Shown: positions 8,158-17,583 of the stretch, one piece after another
How positions within the stretch are numbered: position 1 is the first letter of the stretch
How the letters are laid out: each line of letters begins with the position of its first letter
Assembly: GCF_029309835.1 (NCBI RefSeq)
Contig: NZ_JARJHL010000003.1
Span: forward strand, 412,001-476,000
Direction of reading: 5' to 3'
Length of the DNA stretch: 64,000 nt
DNA from: Paracoccus sp. DMF-8
GTDB lineage: Bacteria; Pseudomonadota; Alphaproteobacteria; Rhodobacterales; Rhodobacteraceae
The notes under the pieces: generated by a model
The model's database searches: none
Told to the model about the DNA's origin: nothing
Seen by the model: the letters and a program-made list of their open reading frames with translations, nothing else
Position numbers and translations under genes: made by a program

Positions 8158-9951
8158 ATGCTGAGGCGCCTGCGTGAGCGTTTCGAATTCACCCGCGGCC
8201 TTGGCTTTCGGCTGGGCAGCCTGCTGACCGTCGCCATCCTGCCGATCGGGCTGATTTCGGTCATCCAGACCCTGCACCTGTCGCGCGAATACGAACGCTC
8301 GTCGGAAATCGCGCTGTTGGGGCGGACCTCGGCCGCGGCGGCGGGGGAACGGGCGCTGTTGCAGGGCGCGCTTGGCAGCGCCGATGCGCTTGGCCCTGCG
8401 GTGCTGGAAACGCTGAACAACCCCGGCGCCTGTTCCGAAATCATGTCGCGTTTCCTGCAAAGCACCGCGATTTTCGCCTATGCCGGGTTCACGCGGCTGG
8501 ACGGGCGCACCGATTGTTCGTCGGTCGGCGGCGAACATGACCTGTCGGACAGTATCGAATTTCGCGATTTCGTCGCCAATCCGGGAACTTTCGTCACATC
8601 ATCGGGCAATATGCCGATCATGGGCGGTTCGATGGTCACGGTTTCGCAACCGCTGTATCAGGGCGAGGAATTGCTGGGTTTCATCGCCGTCGCCATGTCG
8701 CATGACCTGCTGCGTTCCAGCCATATGACGACCTATATCACCGAAGGCGTGCGCATCCTGACCTTCAACAACCTGGGTCAGGTGCTGTCCATAGATCAGG
8801 ATTCCGCGCAGGATTTCAGCAGATATCTGCCGCAGGACTACGACCTGACCACGCTGCTGTCGCGCAACGACACCACCTTTCGCGCGCTGGCCAATAATGG
8901 CGAACATCGGGTGTTCAGCGTCGTGCCGGTGGTGCCGGGGTTGGTCTATGCGCTTGGTAGCTGGAATCAGACGCAATCGGGCGTCGCCGGTCTGGGGCTG
9001 ACGCGGTTCTGGGCGGTCTTGCTGCCGATCCTGATCTGGGCGGTGTCGCTGACCGTGGCCTATTTCGCGGTCTTTCGGCTGGTCATCAGCCATATCGGCG
9101 TGCTGCGCCAGCAGATGCGGCGCTTTGCGATCGGGGACCGTTCGCGCCCGCCCCCGGTCCTGCGCAATGCGCCGCAGGAAATTCAGGACGTCAGCCAGAC
9201 CTTTCACAACATGGCCCGCATCCTGATCCGGGACGAGGCCGCGCTGGAAGAGGCCGTGACCGAAAAGACCGTCCTGCTGAAAGAGGTTCATCACCGGGTC
9301 AAGAACAACCTGCAACTGATCGCCTCGATCCTGAACATGCAGATCCGCGTCATCACGGATGACGACGCGCGCCGGGTGCTGCGTTCGGTTCAGGACCGGG
9401 TGTCGTCGCTGGCGGCGATTTATCACAACCTGTATCAGGCCGAACATCTGGATCTGGTCGAGGCCGACCGGCTGATCGGCGAGATCATCAACCAGATGAG
9501 CAAGGCTTCGGTCGGGCCGGGGACGGGTCTTGCCGTCGAAACCCGGCTGGCACCGCTGACGCTGTTGCCCGATCAGGCCGTGCCGCTGTCGCTGCTGGCG
9601 ACCGAAGCCTTTACCAATGCCATCAAATACGCCGGCATGGCGGCGGGTCAGGAACGCCCCTGGGTGCGGGTCATCATGGAACAGGACGAGGCGGGCATGA
9701 CGCGGCTGGAAATCGCCAATTCCGTCGGTCCCGCCGAACCCGAGGCCGATGGCAGCGGTCTGGGCAGCCAGTTGATCGAGGCTTTCGCGACCCAGCTGGA
9801 CGGCGAAATGACGATCACCGAAGACGCCGGGCAGTTCGCGCTGCGTCTGGTGTTCCGGGCGGAACGTGTCCAGAAAGGCGCGGGTCCTGCCCCGCAGGAT
9901 CACCAGACGCTGGTTCTGACATCGACCGCGCGGGACGGTTCACAGCATTAA
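8158..9951 (+). CDS. Membrane sensor histidine kinase, HisKA_2 family (likely PhyR kinase)
   Basis: The 597-residue protein has a first membrane segment at about residues 15-40. A periplasmic sensor region of about 250 residues follows, then a second membrane segment near 285-310, a HAMP-like linker, and a HisKA_2 dimerisation domain with the phospho-acceptor region [11 protein letters not shown] (His378/379). An HATPase domain completes it. This kinase class is typical of PhyR-activating kinases. It starts four bases after ecfG and ends in a convergent stop overlap with the YihY gene. The sensor region carries two cysteines, and its ligand is unknown. Confidence 0.88.
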   Translation: MLRRLRERFEFTRGLGFRLGSLLTVAILPIGLISVIQTLHLSREYERSSEIALLGRTSAAAAGERALLQGALGSADALGPAVLETLNNPGACSEIMSRFLQSTAIFAYAGFTRLDGRTDCSSVGGEHDLSDSIEFRDFVANPGTFVTSSGNMPIMGGSMVTVSQPLYQGEELLGFIAVAMSHDLLRSSHMTTYITEGVRILTFNNLGQVLSIDQDSAQDFSRYLPQDYDLTTLLSRNDTTFRALANNGEHRVFSVVPVVPGLVYALGSWNQTQSGVAGLGLTRFWAVLLPILIWAVSLTVAYFAVFRLVISHIGVLRQQMRRFAIGDRSRPPPVLRNAPQEIQDVSQTFHNMARILIRDEAALEEAVTEKTVLLKEVHHRVKNNLQLIASILNMQIRVITDDDARRVLRSVQDRVSSLAAIYHNLYQAEHLDLVEADRLIGEIINQMSKASVGPGTGLAVETRLAPLTLLPDQAVPLSLLATEAFTNAIKYAGMAAGQERPWVRVIMEQDEAGMTRLEIANSVGPAEPEADGSGLGSQLIEAFATQLDGEMTITEDAGQFALRLVFRAERVQKGAGPAPQDHQTLVLTSTARDGSQH

Positions 9952-10829
9952 CCCTTGTCGCTTTGCAGCTTGGCGGCGGCGCGCAGCGCGCGGGCGGCGA
10001 TGACGCGGCGGCGGCGGCTCATCTCGACATTGATCAGGGCGCCTAGCAGGACGGAAAAGCCGCCCAGATAGAACCACATCAGCATGGCGATCACCGCGCC
10101 GATGGAACCGTAGATGCGGTTGTAGCTGTTGAAACTGCCCAGATACAGCGAAAACCCATAGGATGCCGCCGCCCAGACCAGCGCCGCGATCAGCGCGCCC
10201 CAGGTAAAGATCGGCGTGCGCGGCGCCTTCACGTTCGGGCCGTAGCGATACAGGATGCCGATGGCCAGCAGCACGATCAGGAACATGCCGGCCCAGGGCA
10301 CGATGGAAATCAGCCAGCTTTGCAGCGGCCCCTCGGTCAGGAAATTGATCGCCAGCGGCCCGACGACGATGGTGGCCATGCCCAGCAGGACCACCCCGAC
10401 CAGCGCCAGCGTCAGCACATAGGCCAGCAGGAAACCAAAGATCGTCGAATGCGACCTGACGCCGTAGGCCGCGTTCAGCCCGCGCACCAGCGCATCGACC
10501 CCGGCCCGCGCCGCGACCGTCGCCACGACGAATGAAATCGCCGTGGTCCAGCCCAGTTGCGTGCGCCCGCCCTTGACCAGCGCATCGACCTGATTGTGCA
10601 GGATGGCAGAGGCCCCGCCGGGGATGAATTCGTCGGCCATATGCGAATATTGCTGAATGGCCAGCGGGTCATACCACAGCCCCCACAGCGCAAAGATCGC
10701 GGTCAGGCCGGGAAAGACCGCGAACATGCCGTAAAAGCCCACGCCCGCGGCGATCAGGCTCATGTGGATCTTGTCCATCCGCTCCATCACGGACATGACG
10801 AACTGCCAGAGATCCCTGATGAAACTCAA
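9948..10829 (-). CDS. YihY/BrkB family inner-membrane protein
   Basis: The 293-residue protein shows the YihY/virulence factor BrkB pattern. About six membrane segments begin with [19 protein letters not shown], and the later signature [18 protein letters not shown] is present. The TTG at 10829 is chosen because AGGAGA lies eight bases upstream; the internal ATG at MERMD is an alternative. As sequenced, the frame is open backwards into dnaQ, but I treat that as a frameshift artefact. The function of the family is unsettled; the older name ribonuclease BN is not supported for it. Confidence 0.82.
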   Translation of the reverse strand: MSFIRDLWQFVMSVMERMDKIHMSLIAAGVGFYGMFAVFPGLTAIFALWGLWYDPLAIQQYSHMADEFIPGGASAILHNQVDALVKGGRTQLGWTTAISFVVATVAARAGVDALVRGLNAAYGVRSHSTIFGFLLAYVLTLALVGVVLLGMATIVVGPLAINFLTEGPLQSWLISIVPWAGMFLIVLLAIGILYRYGPNVKAPRTPIFTWGALIAALVWAAASYGFSLYLGSFNSYNRIYGSIGAVIAMLMWFYLGGFSVLLGALINVEMSRRRRVIAARALRAAAKLQSDKG

Positions 10830-10893
10830 ACCGCCGTTCTCCTGAAACCCGTGCCGGGCAAACTCTTGCCGTAATTGCGCGATGCCGCAACCG

Positions 10894-11630
10894 TCAGTGC
10901 GGGCCGCCGCCCCCGTTACCGTCCTGACTGCGATACCGCAGCCACACCGCAGCTTCGCCCAGTTTTGTGACGAATGCATCATGCGCGGCCTGTTCCTCCG
11001 CCGTAAGGCGGGGGCAAGGGCGCGGGGGCGCGGTCCGCGCGGTGCCGCGCGGCCCGTCGATGTCGCTGCCGTCGCCTGCGTGGCCGATGGGCCGCTTTCC
11101 AACACCAGACCCGGCTGACGGCCACCTTTCAGCGCCAGATAGACCTCTGCCAGCAATTCGCTGTCCAGCAGCGCGCCGTGCAGCGTCCGGTTCGAGTTGT
11201 CGACGCCGAAACGCCGGCACAGCGCATCCAGCGAATTCTGCGCGCCGGGAAACTTGCGCCGGGCCAGTTCCAGCGTATCGGTGGCGCGGCTCATCGGCAG
11301 GGGGGCAAAGCCCGCGCGTTTCAGTTCATGGTTCAGGAATTTCATGTCGAAACTGGCATTGTGAATGACCAGCTGACCGTCATCGCCGATGAAATCGACG
11401 AAATCCTGCACGACGGCGGCAAAGACCGGCTTGTCTTTCAGAAATTCGTCGCCCAGCCCATGAACCTCGAACGCCGACTGGGGCATGTCGCGTTCGGGGT
11501 TGATATAGACGTGATAGGTGCGGCCCGTGGGCAGCAGGTTCACCAGCTCGATCGCGCCGATTTCGACCAGACGGTCGCCGGTTTCGGGGTCGAAGCCCGT
11601 GGTTTCGGTATCAAGAACGATTTCGCGCAT
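10894..11630 (-). CDS. dnaQ: DNA polymerase III epsilon subunit (3'-5' exonuclease), frameshifted as sequenced
   Basis: The N-terminal 180 residues are a normal DnaQ proofreading exonuclease: ExoI motif [11 protein letters not shown], Exo[12 protein letters not shown], and ExoIII near [18 protein letters not shown]. The expected C-terminal tail ([17 protein letters not shown]) lies in another frame and ends at 10894. Adding one base to the G5 run at 11010-11014 would join both parts into 245 residues, the normal length. As sequenced, the frame runs on into the YihY gene. The proofreading subunit is important for viability, so a sequencing error is the likely cause. It overlaps coaE by 20 bases. 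Confidence 0.85.
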
Positions 11631-12218
11631 TGCCGCCTTTTTCCATGATCTGCGCGCAGATGTCCACGATGGCCGCCCGCGCTTCTTCCAGCGTGACCGA
11701 AGGGATGATCCAGTCGGCCCGCGCCCGTTTGTCGGCGTCGGGCATCTGGCGCGACAGGATCAGGTCCAGCGTTTCCGGGGTCATGCCGGGACGCGCCATG
11801 ACACGGGCGCGCTGGATATCGGCGGGGGCCGAGACGACCGCGACACCGTCCATCGCCCCCCGGCGCCGGTTTCGAACAGCAGGGGCATGTCCAGCACGAT
11901 GATCGGCGCATCGGGGTTTGCGGCAATGAAAGCCGCGCGGTCGGCGGCGACCAGCGGATGCACGATGCGTTCCAGCCGGGTCAGGGCATCCGCATCGCGC
12001 TGCAATTCGGCCTTGAGCGCGCCGCGGTCGATGCCGCCCGATTGCAGGGCTGCGGGAAAGGCGGCGGCGACCGGCTGAACCGCCGCGCCGCCCGGCGCAT
12101 ACAGGCGATGCACCGCCTCATCCGCGTCCCAGACCGGGTGGCCCAGATCGCGGAACATGGCCGAGGCGGTGGATTTGCCCATGCCGATCCCGCCGGTCAG
12201 GCCCAGCAGAAAGCTCAT
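11611..12218 (-). CDS. coaE: Dephospho-CoA kinase, frameshifted as sequenced
   Basis: CoaE phosphorylates dephospho-CoA in the last step of CoA synthesis. The N-terminal part has the P-loop [10 protein letters not shown] and the segment [13 protein letters not shown]. The frame breaks after LLFETGAGG, and the C-terminal part ([18 protein letters not shown] to the end) is in another frame. One extra base in the C6 run at 11856-11861 restores a 202-residue protein of normal length. The gene is essential in bacteria, so an error in the sequence is more likely than a pseudogene. It sits between aroE and dnaQ. Confidence 0.86.
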
Positions 12219-12228
12219 GCCGCCCCTC

Positions 12229-13089
12229 TCATGCCAGGACGACCGCGCGCAACTGGTCATCCACCTCGGGGCGTTGGCCGAACCAGCGCTCGAAGCCCGG
12301 GGCGGCCTGATGCAGCAACATGCCCAGGCCATCGACGGTCTGACAGCCGCGCCGGCGCGCCTCGATCAGAAAGGGCGTGTCCAGCGGCGTATAGACCAGA
12401 TCGGTCGCCAGCGTGCCGGGCGACAGCGCATCCAGCGGCACGCGCAGCGCGCCCTTGCCCTCCATCCCCAGAGAGGTCGCATTGACCACGGTCGCGATGC
12501 CTTCCAGCATATTCGCGGCCTGCCCCCAGTCATAGACGACGACGCGGGCGCCGAATTCCGACCGGATCTGTTCGGCGCGGATGCGGGTGCGGTTGGCGAT
12601 GCGGACCTCGGGCACGCCCGCGTCCAGCAGCGAGGCGACGACCGCCCGCGCGGCACCGCCCGCCCCGATCACCGCCGCAGGGCCGCTGTCCGGGCGCCAG
12701 TTCGGGGCGTTCTGCCGCAGATTGGCGATGAAACCGTATCCATCCGTATTGTCGGCGTGAATTTTTCCGTCGGTCCGCAGGATCAGCGTATTCGCCGCCC
12801 CGATCAGCGCCGCGCGGTCGGTCACGACATCGGCCAGCGCCAGCACGGCTTCCTTGTGCGGGATGGTGACATTGACCCCGACAAAGCCCAGTTTCGGCAG
12901 CGACCGCAGCGCCTCGGCCAGATGTTCGGGACGCACCGGCAGCGGCACGTAATGCCCCGCGATGCCATAGCGTTTCAGCCAGTGGCCATGCAGGCGCGGG
13001 GAACGCGAATGCGCCACCGGCCAGCCCAGAACACCGGCCAGGGGGATATTCGCCAAGGGCGTATTCACGGGATCGCTGTTGTCGGACAT
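12229..13089 (-). CDS. aroE: Shikimate dehydrogenase
   Basis: The 286-residue enzyme reduces 3-dehydroshikimate with NADPH in aromatic amino acid synthesis. It shows the substrate motif GWPVAHSRSPRLH, the catalytic Lys region VNVTIPHKE, the Asp in ADNTDGYGF, the nucleotide loop GAGGAARAV, and the NRT cofactor motif. It lies upstream of coaE and dnaQ on the same strand, with a 10-base gap to coaE. Confidence 0.95.
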   Translation of the reverse strand: MSDNSDPVNTPLANIPLAGVLGWPVAHSRSPRLHGHWLKRYGIAGHYVPLPVRPEHLAEALRSLPKLGFVGVNVTIPHKEAVLALADVVTDRAALIGAANTLILRTDGKIHADNTDGYGFIANLRQNAPNWRPDSGPAAVIGAGGAARAVVASLLDAGVPEVRIANRTRIRAEQIRSEFGARVVVYDWGQAANMLEGIATVVNATSLGMEGKGALRVPLDALSPGTLATDLVYTPLDTPFLIEARRRGCQTVDGLGMLLHQAAPGFERWFGQRPEVDDQLRAVVLA

Positions 13090-13153
13090 GGCTTTGATTT
13101 CAGGATATTTTCAGGTTGCAAAAGATCCGCCCATGCGCAGCTTGCCCGCGCGT

Positions 13154-13600
13154 TCAGCCGGAAACCATTTCGGGCAGGCCGCCTTCGGCCACCAGATCGG
13201 AAAGGGTCAGCGATTCGATCAGCAGAAGATAGGACCAGAACACCTGCCCGAACATCTTGCGCAACCGGCAGCTTGCCTCATCCTTGCAATCTTCGCAGCG
13301 CTGATAGGATTTGCGCGACAGGCAGGGCAGGGGCGCGATCGGCCCGTCGACCCGGCGCAGCAATTCGCCGATGGAAATGTCGTCGGGACGCTTGATCAGC
13401 ACATAGCCGCCCGCCCGTCCGCGCCGCGAACCGACATAGCCCGCGTTGCGCAGTTCCAGCATGATATGTTCCAGAAAACGCTTGGGCGCGCCGGAACGCT
13501 GCGCGATCTCTTCGATCGTCAGTGCCGAACCGCCTGCCGCCGTCTCATCCGCCAGTTCCATCAAGGCCTTGATGGCGTATTTCGTTTTCTGCGAGATCAT
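13154..13600 (-). CDS. Rrf2 family transcriptional regulator
   Basis: This 148-residue protein of the Rrf2/IscR/NsrR/RirA superfamily has an N-terminal winged helix (SQKTKYAIKALMELA, RSGAPKRFLEHIMLEL, RRGRAGGYVL). A C-terminal cysteine cluster is spaced C-x8-C-x2-C-x5-C in the segment starting at PLPCLSRKS. Such cysteines bind an Fe-S cluster in IscR, NsrR and RirA, but this spacing does not let me choose among them. It is divergent from sqdB, so the 221-base gap may hold its operator. Confidence 0.85.
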   Translation of the reverse strand: MISQKTKYAIKALMELADETAAGGSALTIEEIAQRSGAPKRFLEHIMLELRNAGYVGSRRGRAGGYVLIKRPDDISIGELLRRVDGPIAPLPCLSRKSYQRCEDCKDEASCRLRKMFGQVFWSYLLLIESLTLSDLVAEGGLPEMVSG

Positions 13601-13821
13601 GGCTTTTGCTTATCTGCCGCTTGGGTGGGTTGCAATGAAATCAGGACCGGATCGGTAAAATACATAGGGATAGTGGTGCTTTTGCCAAGCCTTGTGCCAA
13701 GTCTTGCCGGTTGCCGCATCTGGGCGGATATTGGCCTTGCCGGAACGGAGCCTATCGCATGATCGTTATCTTTCTGACACAGTCAGCGCGCATTCATGCG
13801 TTGCAACATCAGGAGTAAGCA
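13601..13821. promoter_or_regulatory. Divergent promoter region between rrf2-type regulator and sqdB
   Basis: This 221-base spacer must contain promoters in both directions. A patch at about 13655-13675 (GGTAAAATACATAGGGATAG) is AT-rich and could be a promoter for the regulator gene. No clear palindrome was found. A TCAGGAG-type ribosome-binding site precedes sqdB. Confidence 0.35.
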
Positions 13822-15039
13822 ATGCGCATAGCGGTGCTCGGAGGAGACGGTTTCGTCGGCTGGCCCACAGCCCTGCATCTTTCGGACCTTGGTCACGAGG
13901 TCCATATCATCGACAATCTGTCGCGGCGCTGGATCGACACCGAACTGGGTGTGCAGTCGCTGACGCCGATGGATTCCATTCAGGAACGCTGCCGGATCTG
14001 GCATCAGGAAACGGGTCGGCGGATCCATTTTCACCTGCTGGATCTGGCGACCGAATATGAACGGCTCAAGCTGTGGCTGGGCGAAAGCCGCCCCGATGCG
14101 GTGATCCATTTCGCCGAACAGCGCGCCGCCCCCTATTCGATGAAGACCGACCGCCACAAGGTCTATACCGTCAACAACAACACCAACGCGACGCATAACC
14201 TGTTGGCGGCATTGGTGGAAACCGGCATCGACGCGCATCTGGTCCATCTGGGCACGATGGGGGTCTATGGCTATTCGACGGTTGGCGCGCCCATTCCCGA
14301 AGGCTATCTGGACGTGGTGATCGACACGCCGAACGGCCCGCGCGAACAGCAGATCCTGTATCCGACGCGGCCCGGTTCGGTCTATCACATGACCAAAAGC
14401 CTCGATCAGATCCTGTTCCAGTTCTATGCCCAGAACGACGGGCTGCGCATCACCGACCTGCATCAGGGCATCGTCTGGGGGACCCATACCGACCAGACGC
14501 GGCGGCACGAACAGTTGATCAACCGCTTCGACTATGATGGCGATTACGGCACGGTGCTGAACCGTTTCCTGATTCAGGCGGCCATCGACTATCCGCTGAC
14601 GGTGCATGGCACAGGCGGTCAGACCCGCGCCTTCATCCACATTCAGGATTGCGTGCGCTGCATCGAACTGGCGCTGTCGGATGCACCGAAATCGGGCGAA
14701 AGGGTGCGGATCTTCAACCAGATGACCGAAACCCACCGGGTGCGCGATCTGGCCGAGATGGTCTCGGGCATGACCGGGGCCAAGATCGCCTGGCTGCCCA
14801 ACCCGCGCAAAGAGGCGGATGAAAACGATCTGATCGTCACCAATGACCAATTCCTGTCGCTTGGCCTGCAGCCGATCACCCTGGCCGAGGGGCTGCTGGC
14901 CGAGGTCGTCGATGTCGCAAGGAAATACGCCCATCGCATCGACCGTTCGCGCGTGCCCGCCGTGTCCGCATGGACCAAGGATCTCGCGCAGCGCGTCGAA
15001 CACGACCCCGAAGGCAAAAGGCTGCGTTCGGTATCGTGA
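13822..15039 (+). CDS. sqdB: UDP-sulfoquinovose synthase
   Basis: The 405-residue extended short-chain dehydrogenase converts UDP-glucose and sulfite to UDP-sulfoquinovose for the sulfolipid SQDG. It has the Rossmann motif GGDGFVGWPTALHL near residue 7, the family-specific DNLSRRWIDTELG, the HFAEQRAAPYSM segment, and the catalytic Tyr-x3-Lys in VYHMTKS. It is first in an operon with the sulfolipid glycosyltransferase gene, whose GTG start overlaps its stop. Confidence 0.96.
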   Translation: MRIAVLGGDGFVGWPTALHLSDLGHEVHIIDNLSRRWIDTELGVQSLTPMDSIQERCRIWHQETGRRIHFHLLDLATEYERLKLWLGESRPDAVIHFAEQRAAPYSMKTDRHKVYTVNNNTNATHNLLAALVETGIDAHLVHLGTMGVYGYSTVGAPIPEGYLDVVIDTPNGPREQQILYPTRPGSVYHMTKSLDQILFQFYAQNDGLRITDLHQGIVWGTHTDQTRRHEQLINRFDYDGDYGTVLNRFLIQAAIDYPLTVHGTGGQTRAFIHIQDCVRCIELALSDAPKSGERVRIFNQMTETHRVRDLAEMVSGMTGAKIAWLPNPRKEADENDLIVTNDQFLSLGLQPITLAEGLLAEVVDVARKYAHRIDRSRVPAVSAWTKDLAQRVEHDPEGKRLRSVS

Positions 15040-15872
15040 GCGGATTTCACGCCGAAAGGCCCGCCCGCGACCGGCGGGCCTATGTGACGCTGGCCACGAA
15101 TGCCGATTACGCGACCGGCGCGGCGGCGCTGCTGCGATCCCTGCGCCGGACCGGCACCGGGGCCGATCTGGTCGTGATGTTCACCGATCTGGATGCCGCC
15201 TCGCAAGACATGCTGCGGGCGCTGGATGCGCGGCTGGTGCGGGTCGATCTGCTGCCGACCTCGGATCAGTTCAACCAGACCCATGCAAGGCGCGCCCTGC
15301 ATGGGGCCGCCCCCTTTACCAAGGGTGAAAAACCGCCCTTTCACACGCCGCTGGACAATTTCGCCAAGCTGCGGCTGTGGCAACTGGACTACGCCCGCGT
15401 GGTCTTTATCGACGCCGATGCCATCGTGCTGCAAAACATCGACCGGCTTTTCGAATATCCCGAATTTTCCGCCGCGCCGAATGTCTATGAAAGCCTTGGC
15501 GATTTTCACCGGCTGAATTCGGGCGTCTTTACCGCGCGGCCCTCGCAGGAAACATTCGACGCGATGATGGCGCGGCTGGACCAGCCGGGTGTGTTCTGGC
15601 GCCGCACCGACCAGACCTTTCTGGAGACGTATTTTCCGAACTGGCACGGGCTGCCGGTGTTCGACAACATGCTGCAATATGTCTGGCTGAACCTGCCGCA
15701 ACTGTGGAAATGGACCGATATCCGCGTGCTGCATTACCAATATGAAAAGCCGTGGCAGGATCACGCCAAGGCCGACAGTCTGCGCGTGCTGATCGAGCTG
15801 TGGCAGGCCCATGCGGGCGATGGCCCGGTGCCTGACCTGCGCGACCTGCCGCCGCCGCCCGGTGCCGCGTGA
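15036..15872 (+). CDS. sqdD: Glycosyltransferase family 8 (glycogenin-like), sulfolipid pathway SqdD
   Basis: The 278-residue GT8-type enzyme has the DxD motif in VVFIDADAIVLQNID, the segment FNSGVF-like LNSGVFTARPS, and the late block DNMLQYVW. The GTG start at 15036 overlaps the sqdB stop (GTGA). In Rhodobacter sphaeroides the gene after sqdB is sqdD, whose product is the likely sulfoquinovosyltransferase making SQDG. The assignment rests on family and position. Confidence 0.85.
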   Translation: MSGFHAERPARDRRAYVTLATNADYATGAAALLRSLRRTGTGADLVVMFTDLDAASQDMLRALDARLVRVDLLPTSDQFNQTHARRALHGAAPFTKGEKPPFHTPLDNFAKLRLWQLDYARVVFIDADAIVLQNIDRLFEYPEFSAAPNVYESLGDFHRLNSGVFTARPSQETFDAMMARLDQPGVFWRRTDQTFLETYFPNWHGLPVFDNMLQYVWLNLPQLWKWTDIRVLHYQYEKPWQDHAKADSLRVLIELWQAHAGDGPVPDLRDLPPPPGAA

Positions 15873-16702
15873 GGATCGCGCTGACCGGGGCATCGGGCCT
15901 TGTCGGGGGCTGGATCGCGCGCGGTGCGGCGCAGGCCGGCCATCAGGTCACCCCCCTGTCGCGACCCCGCTATGAGCTTGGCGACAGTCCCGATCTGGGC
16001 GGTTTCGACGCGCTGATCCATGCCGCGTTCCAGCATGTCCCCGGCCGTTACCGTGGCGGAGAGGGGGATGATCCGCAGGGTTTCGTCCGCGCGAATCTGG
16101 ATGGTTCGGTCCGGCTGTTTCAGGCGGCGCGGGACGCGGGCGTCGGGCGGGTGATCTTTCTGTCCTCTCGCGCGGTGCATGACGGCCATGACCCCGGCCC
16201 TCTGGCGGACGACCTGCCGCCCGCGCCGACCAGCCTGTATGGCGAGGTCAAGGCCGCGGCCGAACAGGTTCTGGCCCAGATGACCACGCCGGAGTTCCGC
16301 ACCGCCAGCCTGCGCCCGACCGGTGTTTACGGCTCTGGCCTGCCGCAGAAATGGGCGGGGCTGATCCGCGATTTCCTGAACGGCACCCCGCCGCCGCCCC
16401 GCATCGCGACCGAGGTTCACGGCGCCGATCTGGCCCATGCCACCCTGTCGGTTCTGGGCGATCCGGCAATGTCGGGCAGCTACAACATCGCCGATCTGGT
16501 GCTGGATCACCGCGACCTTTGCGCCGAAATCGCCGCACTGACCGATTGCAAGACGCTCCTGCCCGACCGCGCGGATGCCAGCGGGTTGCGCGTGCCGGTC
16601 TGCACACGGCTGCATGGGCTTGGCTGGCGCCCCGGCGGGCTGGACTTGCTGCGCCGCGACCTGCCCGCCATCGTGCGCGACGCTGAAAGGACCACCGCAT
16701 GA
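15869..16702 (+). CDS. sqdC: NAD-dependent epimerase/dehydratase, SqdC-like
   Basis: The 277-residue SDR-superfamily protein has an N-terminal Rossmann motif (TGASGLVGGWIARG), the active-site segment FLSSRAVHDG, and YGEVKAAAE carrying the catalytic Tyr/Lys. It starts with GTG overlapping the sqdD stop. Rhodobacter SqdC is a small oxidoreductase-like protein that affects sulfolipid amount; position supports this name, but the sequence relation is a judgement. It ends in an ATGA overlap with the sulfoxide reductase gene. Confidence 0.65.
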   Translation: MRIALTGASGLVGGWIARGAAQAGHQVTPLSRPRYELGDSPDLGGFDALIHAAFQHVPGRYRGGEGDDPQGFVRANLDGSVRLFQAARDAGVGRVIFLSSRAVHDGHDPGPLADDLPPAPTSLYGEVKAAAEQVLAQMTTPEFRTASLRPTGVYGSGLPQKWAGLIRDFLNGTPPPPRIATEVHGADLAHATLSVLGDPAMSGSYNIADLVLDHRDLCAEIAALTDCKTLLPDRADASGLRVPVCTRLHGLGWRPGGLDLLRRDLPAIVRDAERTTA

Positions 16703-17155
16703 GCCGCGTCGACTACCCCCAACTGGCTGCCAGCATCCGCGCCCTGACCCATGGCGAAACCGACCAGATCGCGCTGATGGCGACGCTGGCCTGTGAAATC
16801 CACCATGCCGACGACCGTTTCGACTGGACCGGGATTTTACCGCGTCACCGCCCCGGACCTGCTGAAGATCGGCCCCTATCAGGGTGGCCACGGCTGCCTG
16901 ACCATCCCCTTTTCGCGCGGTGTTCGCGGCGCGGCGGCGCGGACCGGGCAGGTCCAGCTTGTCCCCGATGTCGATGCCTTTCCCGGTCATATCGCCTGCG
17001 CCAGCGGCACGCGGTCGGAACTGGTCATCCCGGTTTTCGCGGCCGGGCGGCTGATCGGCGTGCTTGACATCGACAGCAACCGGCCCGACGCTTTCACGCA
17101 GGACGACGCCGACCGCCTGACGGAGATCCTGCATGACAGTTTCAACCCGACATGA
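16699..17155 (+). pseudogene. GAF-domain free methionine-R-sulfoxide reductase, frameshifted and with Arg at a conserved Cys site
   Basis: Both parts match the YebR/MsrC-like GAF enzyme that reduces free methionine-R-sulfoxide. The first 45 residues are in the frame starting at 16699. After about 16834 the match continues in another frame (FYRVTAPDLLKIGPYQGGHG to the end), which requires removing one base near GGGATTTT. Corrected length is 151 residues, normal for the family. The family uses three cysteines; here HGC and HIAC are present, but the middle one, expected in GVCG, reads GVRG. The gene may be decaying, or the break may be a sequencing error. It is part of the sqd operon. Confidence 0.75.
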
Positions 17156-17528
17156 GCTTACCGGCCATTGCCTGTGCGGCGAGATCCGCTTTACCGGCAC
17201 ATGGGACGACACCAACGACCTGAAAGCCTGCCATTGCGGCCAGTGCCGCCGCTGGTCGGGCCATGTCTGGGCGGCGATCCTGCCCACATCGCTGACCATC
17301 ACCGGCACGCCGAAATGGTTCCGCGCATCCGACATTGCCCGGCGCGGCTTTTGCGGCACCTGCGGGTCGTCGCTGTTCTGGCAGCGCGACGGGTCGGATA
17401 TCATCGACGTCGCGGCGGGTGCCATCGACATGCCCACCGGGCTGAAGCTGCTGGGCCATATCTTTGTCGTGGACAAGGGCGATTACTACGATATCGCCGA
17501 CGGCCTGCCGCAGCAGCAGACGGAATAG
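17133..17528 (+). CDS. GFA (CENP-V) family zinc-binding protein
   Basis: The 131-residue protein has the glutathione-dependent formaldehyde-activating domain pattern of paired cysteines: CLCGEIRF, ACHCGQCRRWSG, and FCGTCGSSLFW. These bind structural and catalytic zinc. Members are carbon-sulfur lyase-like or of unknown substrate. It overlaps the preceding gene by 23 bases, indicating translational coupling in the extended sqd operon. Confidence 0.86.
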   Translation: MTVSTRHELTGHCLCGEIRFTGTWDDTNDLKACHCGQCRRWSGHVWAAILPTSLTITGTPKWFRASDIARRGFCGTCGSSLFWQRDGSDIIDVAAGAIDMPTGLKLLGHIFVVDKGDYYDIADGLPQQQTE

Positions 17529-17583
17529 CCCGCACTGGCGCAATCCCGGCGATCGCGTTAGAGGGGGCCAATCGCAACGGGAT

